From contig DATFDL010000477.1 of NCBI GenBank assembly GCA_035252155.1, forward strand, positions 1 to 7,380: 7,380 bases of DNA, written 5' to 3'. Under the pieces are notes generated by a model that was not told the origin of the DNA, searched no databases, and saw only the letters and a program-made list of their open reading frames with translations. This DNA comes from JAICLL01 sp035252155 (GTDB lineage Bacteria > Planctomycetota > Planctomycetia > Pirellulales > JAICIG01). This document shows, piece after piece, positions 6,221-7,380 of the stretch. Position 1 is the stretch's first letter. The number at the start of each line of letters is the position of its first letter. The position numbers were made by a program, and so were the translations under genes.

Positions 6221-6304
6221 AAAGTAGCTCCGACACTCCGTGGCGGAGATTGGCCGTCGCCGGCGGCGACCGCGATCCCCGTCACGGAGTGCCGGGGCTA
6301 CCTT
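6221..6304. repeat. Imperfect long inverted repeat between trpF and ahcY
   Basis: The arms are 6221-6242 and 6283-6304, 22 nt each with 19 matches; the inner nine bases, CACTCCGTG / CACGGAGTG, are perfect. The three mismatches are transitions and two or more would be tolerated as G-U pairs on one strand, so the structure looks maintained. Between the arms sits a smaller hairpin, GTCGCC-GGC-GGCGAC (6256-6270), giving a branched shape. CTCCG-TGG-CGGAG (6236-6248) offers an alternative pairing. The left arm starts AAAGTAGC, a string also present in the palindrome at the window's left edge (8-15). It has no T-tract. I infer a MITE or REP-type dispersed element; it may also slow read-through from trpF. 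The rest of 6180-6310 shows nothing else clear. Confidence 0.65.
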
Positions 6305-6310
6305 GACCGC

Positions 6311-6339
6311 TTGCCAGCCCTAACACGCTGCCCTATTAT
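6311..6339 (+). promoter_or_regulatory. Sigma70-like promoter for ahcY
   Basis: TTGCCA (6311-6316) and TATTAT (6334-6339) each match the consensus at five of six positions and are spaced exactly 17 bp. Transcription would start near 6346, giving a leader of about 84 nt before the GTG at 6430. It lies just after the inverted repeat, which fits ahcY being a separate transcription unit from the operon ending in trpF. Confidence 0.55.
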
Positions 6340-6377
6340 GCGGGGTCTGGCCAGTGGCGCGCGTAGCTAACGGCTAA

Positions 6378-6390
6378 GGTGCCCGGCACC
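6378..6390 (+). other. Small hairpin in the ahcY leader
   Basis: GGTGCCCGGCACC is self-complementary (five pairs around CCG, or six around one base). It lies in the predicted 5' untranslated region, about 40 nt before the GTG start. It could stabilise the mRNA or be part of a larger leader fold. I could not fit the leader to an SAH-riboswitch consensus by eye. Confidence 0.4.
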
Positions 6391-6418
6391 AATCGAACCG
6401 CACAAGTCGCTTTCAGAT

Positions 6419-6424
6419 AAGGAG
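6419..6424 (+). promoter_or_regulatory. Shine-Dalgarno for ahcY
   Basis: AAGGAG with 5 nt to the GTG at 6430. It supports the GTG start over the first in-frame ATG at codon 15, which would cut into the conserved N-terminal segment. Confidence 0.8.
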
Positions 6425-6429
6425 TTACC

Positions 6430-7380
6430 GTGTCTCAGGTCGAAACGAAGCTGCCGTTCAAAGTGGCCGACATGAAGTTGGCCGAGTGGGGCCGCAAAGA
6501 GATCATGCTGGCCGAGAACGAAATGCCCGGCCTCATGGCATTGCGTGAAAAATATGGTCCCACGCAACCGCTCAAGGGCGCCCGTATCGCCGGCTGCTTG
6601 CACATGACCATTCAGACCGCCGTGCTGATCGAGACGCTCAAGGAGCTGGGCGCCGAGGTCACCTGGAGCAGTTGCAATATCTTCTCGACCCAAGACCACG
6701 CCGCCGCCGCCATCGCCAAGGCGGGCTTCCCGGTCTACGCCTGGAAAGGCATGTCGAGCGACGAGTTCGACTGGTGCATCGAGCAAACGCTGTTCTTCGC
6801 AGACGGCGAGCCGCTGAACATGATTCTCGACGACGGCGGCGACCTGACCGCGATGGTCCACCAAAAATATCCCGAGCTGCTGTCGGGCATCCGCGGCCTC
6901 TCGGAAGAGACCACCACCGGCGTACATCGCCTCTATCAAATGCACGCTCGCGCCGAGTTGAAGGTGCCGGCGATCAACGTCAACGACTCGGTGACTAAAA
7001 GCAAGTTCGACAATCTCTATGGCTGCCGCGAGTCGCTGGCCGACGGCATCAAACGGGCCACCGACGTGATGGTGGCGGGCAAGGTGGTAGTGGTGGCCGG
7101 CTATGGCGATGTCGGCAAGGGATGCGCCCATGCCATGCGGTCGCTGGGCGCCCGCGTGATCATCACCGAGATCGACCCCATCAACGCCCTGCAGGCCGCC
7201 ATGGAAGGTTTTGAGGTGACCACGATGGATGAGGCAGCCCCGCGCGGCAACATCTTCGTGACGGCCACGGGCAACTGCGACGTGATCGCCGGCAAGCACA
7301 TGCAGGCCATGCCCAACGACGCCATCGTCTGCAACATCGGCCACTTCGATCTGGAGATCGACATGGCCTGGCTCACCAGC
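6430..7380 (+). CDS. ahcY: S-adenosylhomocysteine hydrolase, 3' end outside the window
   Basis: AhcY reversibly splits S-adenosylhomocysteine into adenosine and homocysteine (EC 3.13.2.1, formerly 3.3.1.1). It is a cytoplasmic, NAD-dependent enzyme that relieves product inhibition of methyltransferases. The window holds 317 codons, open to the right edge; about 110-120 more are expected. All key residues of the human enzyme appear at a constant offset of +4: His58 (CLHMT), Asp135 (ILDDGGDLT), Glu160 (SEETTTG), Lys190 and Asp194 (TKSKFDN) and His305 (NIGHFD). The NAD-binding glycine motif GYGDVGKG is at 224-231. The constant offset shows that the roughly 40-residue insertion found in mycobacterial and plant enzymes is absent. 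The start is GTG, supported by AAGGAG 5 nt upstream and a separate promoter. A long reading frame on the opposite strand (6367-7344) is a composition shadow. Confidence 0.97.
   Translation, partial: MSQVETKLPFKVADMKLAEWGRKEIMLAENEMPGLMALREKYGPTQPLKGARIAGCLHMTIQTAVLIETLKELGAEVTWSSCNIFSTQDHAAAAIAKAGFPVYAWKGMSSDEFDWCIEQTLFFADGEPLNMILDDGGDLTAMVHQKYPELLSGIRGLSEETTTGVHRLYQMHARAELKVPAINVNDSVTKSKFDNLYGCRESLADGIKRATDVMVAGKVVVVAGYGDVGKGCAHAMRSLGARVIITEIDPINALQAAMEGFEVTTMDEAAPRGNIFVTATGNCDVIAGKHMQAMPNDAIVCNIGHFDLEIDMAWLTS

Noticed and set aside
5316..6236. 306-residue minus-strand open frame
   Set aside because: It spans the complement of trpF and part of the BolA-like gene, both of which have clear family motifs on the plus strand.
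6346..6429. SAH riboswitch in the ahcY leader
   Set aside because: The leader has one short hairpin, and I could not align it to the known conserved core; kept only as something to test.
6367..7344. 325-residue minus-strand open frame opposite ahcY
   Set aside because: It is the complement of an unmistakable, motif-complete AhcY. The translation is His/Gly/Val-rich with no recognisable domain; long antisense frames are common in GC-rich genes.

Overview
The window looks like a stretch of GC-rich bacterial chromosome, most likely from a planctomycete of the Pirellulales type. That placement is an inference from overall character: small palindromic intergenic repeats, a secreted sugar hydrolase beside a xylose-isomerase-like barrel protein, and mostly weak ribosome binding sites. 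No ribosomal RNA or other decisive taxonomic marker is present.

Layout. Positions 1-36 hold a perfect palindromic repeat. On the minus strand (1822 down to 75) lie a frameshifted Phd/VapB-type antitoxin gene, a 56-residue ORF of unknown function with an excellent ribosome binding site in the usual toxin position, and a Wzz/GumC-like polysaccharide co-polymerase. Divergent from these, on the plus strand, a tightly packed set runs from 1888 to 6179: a secreted clan GH-A-like glycoside hydrolase, a sugar phosphate isomerase/epimerase-like TIM barrel, a HEPN-domain protein, a small protein resembling the BolA fold, and trpF (phosphoribosylanthranilate isomerase). Junctions inside the set are 29 nt, 8 nt, a 1-nt overlap (TAATG) and a 4-nt overlap (TTGA), so one transcript is likely. 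Positions 6180-6429 hold a second, imperfect inverted repeat, then a good sigma70-like promoter and a leader with a small hairpin. These precede ahcY (S-adenosylhomocysteine hydrolase), which starts with GTG at 6430 and runs off the right edge.

How the genes work together. The hydrolase and isomerase make sense as a small sugar-scavenging pair. trpF (tryptophan synthesis) and ahcY (activated methyl cycle) are housekeeping genes. The HEPN plus BolA-like pair does not belong metabolically with either side. It is the best candidate here for an undescribed two-component module, since HEPN proteins are commonly toxins or RNases paired with small partners. The frameshifted antitoxin locus is a second toxin-antitoxin-like site, probably decayed.
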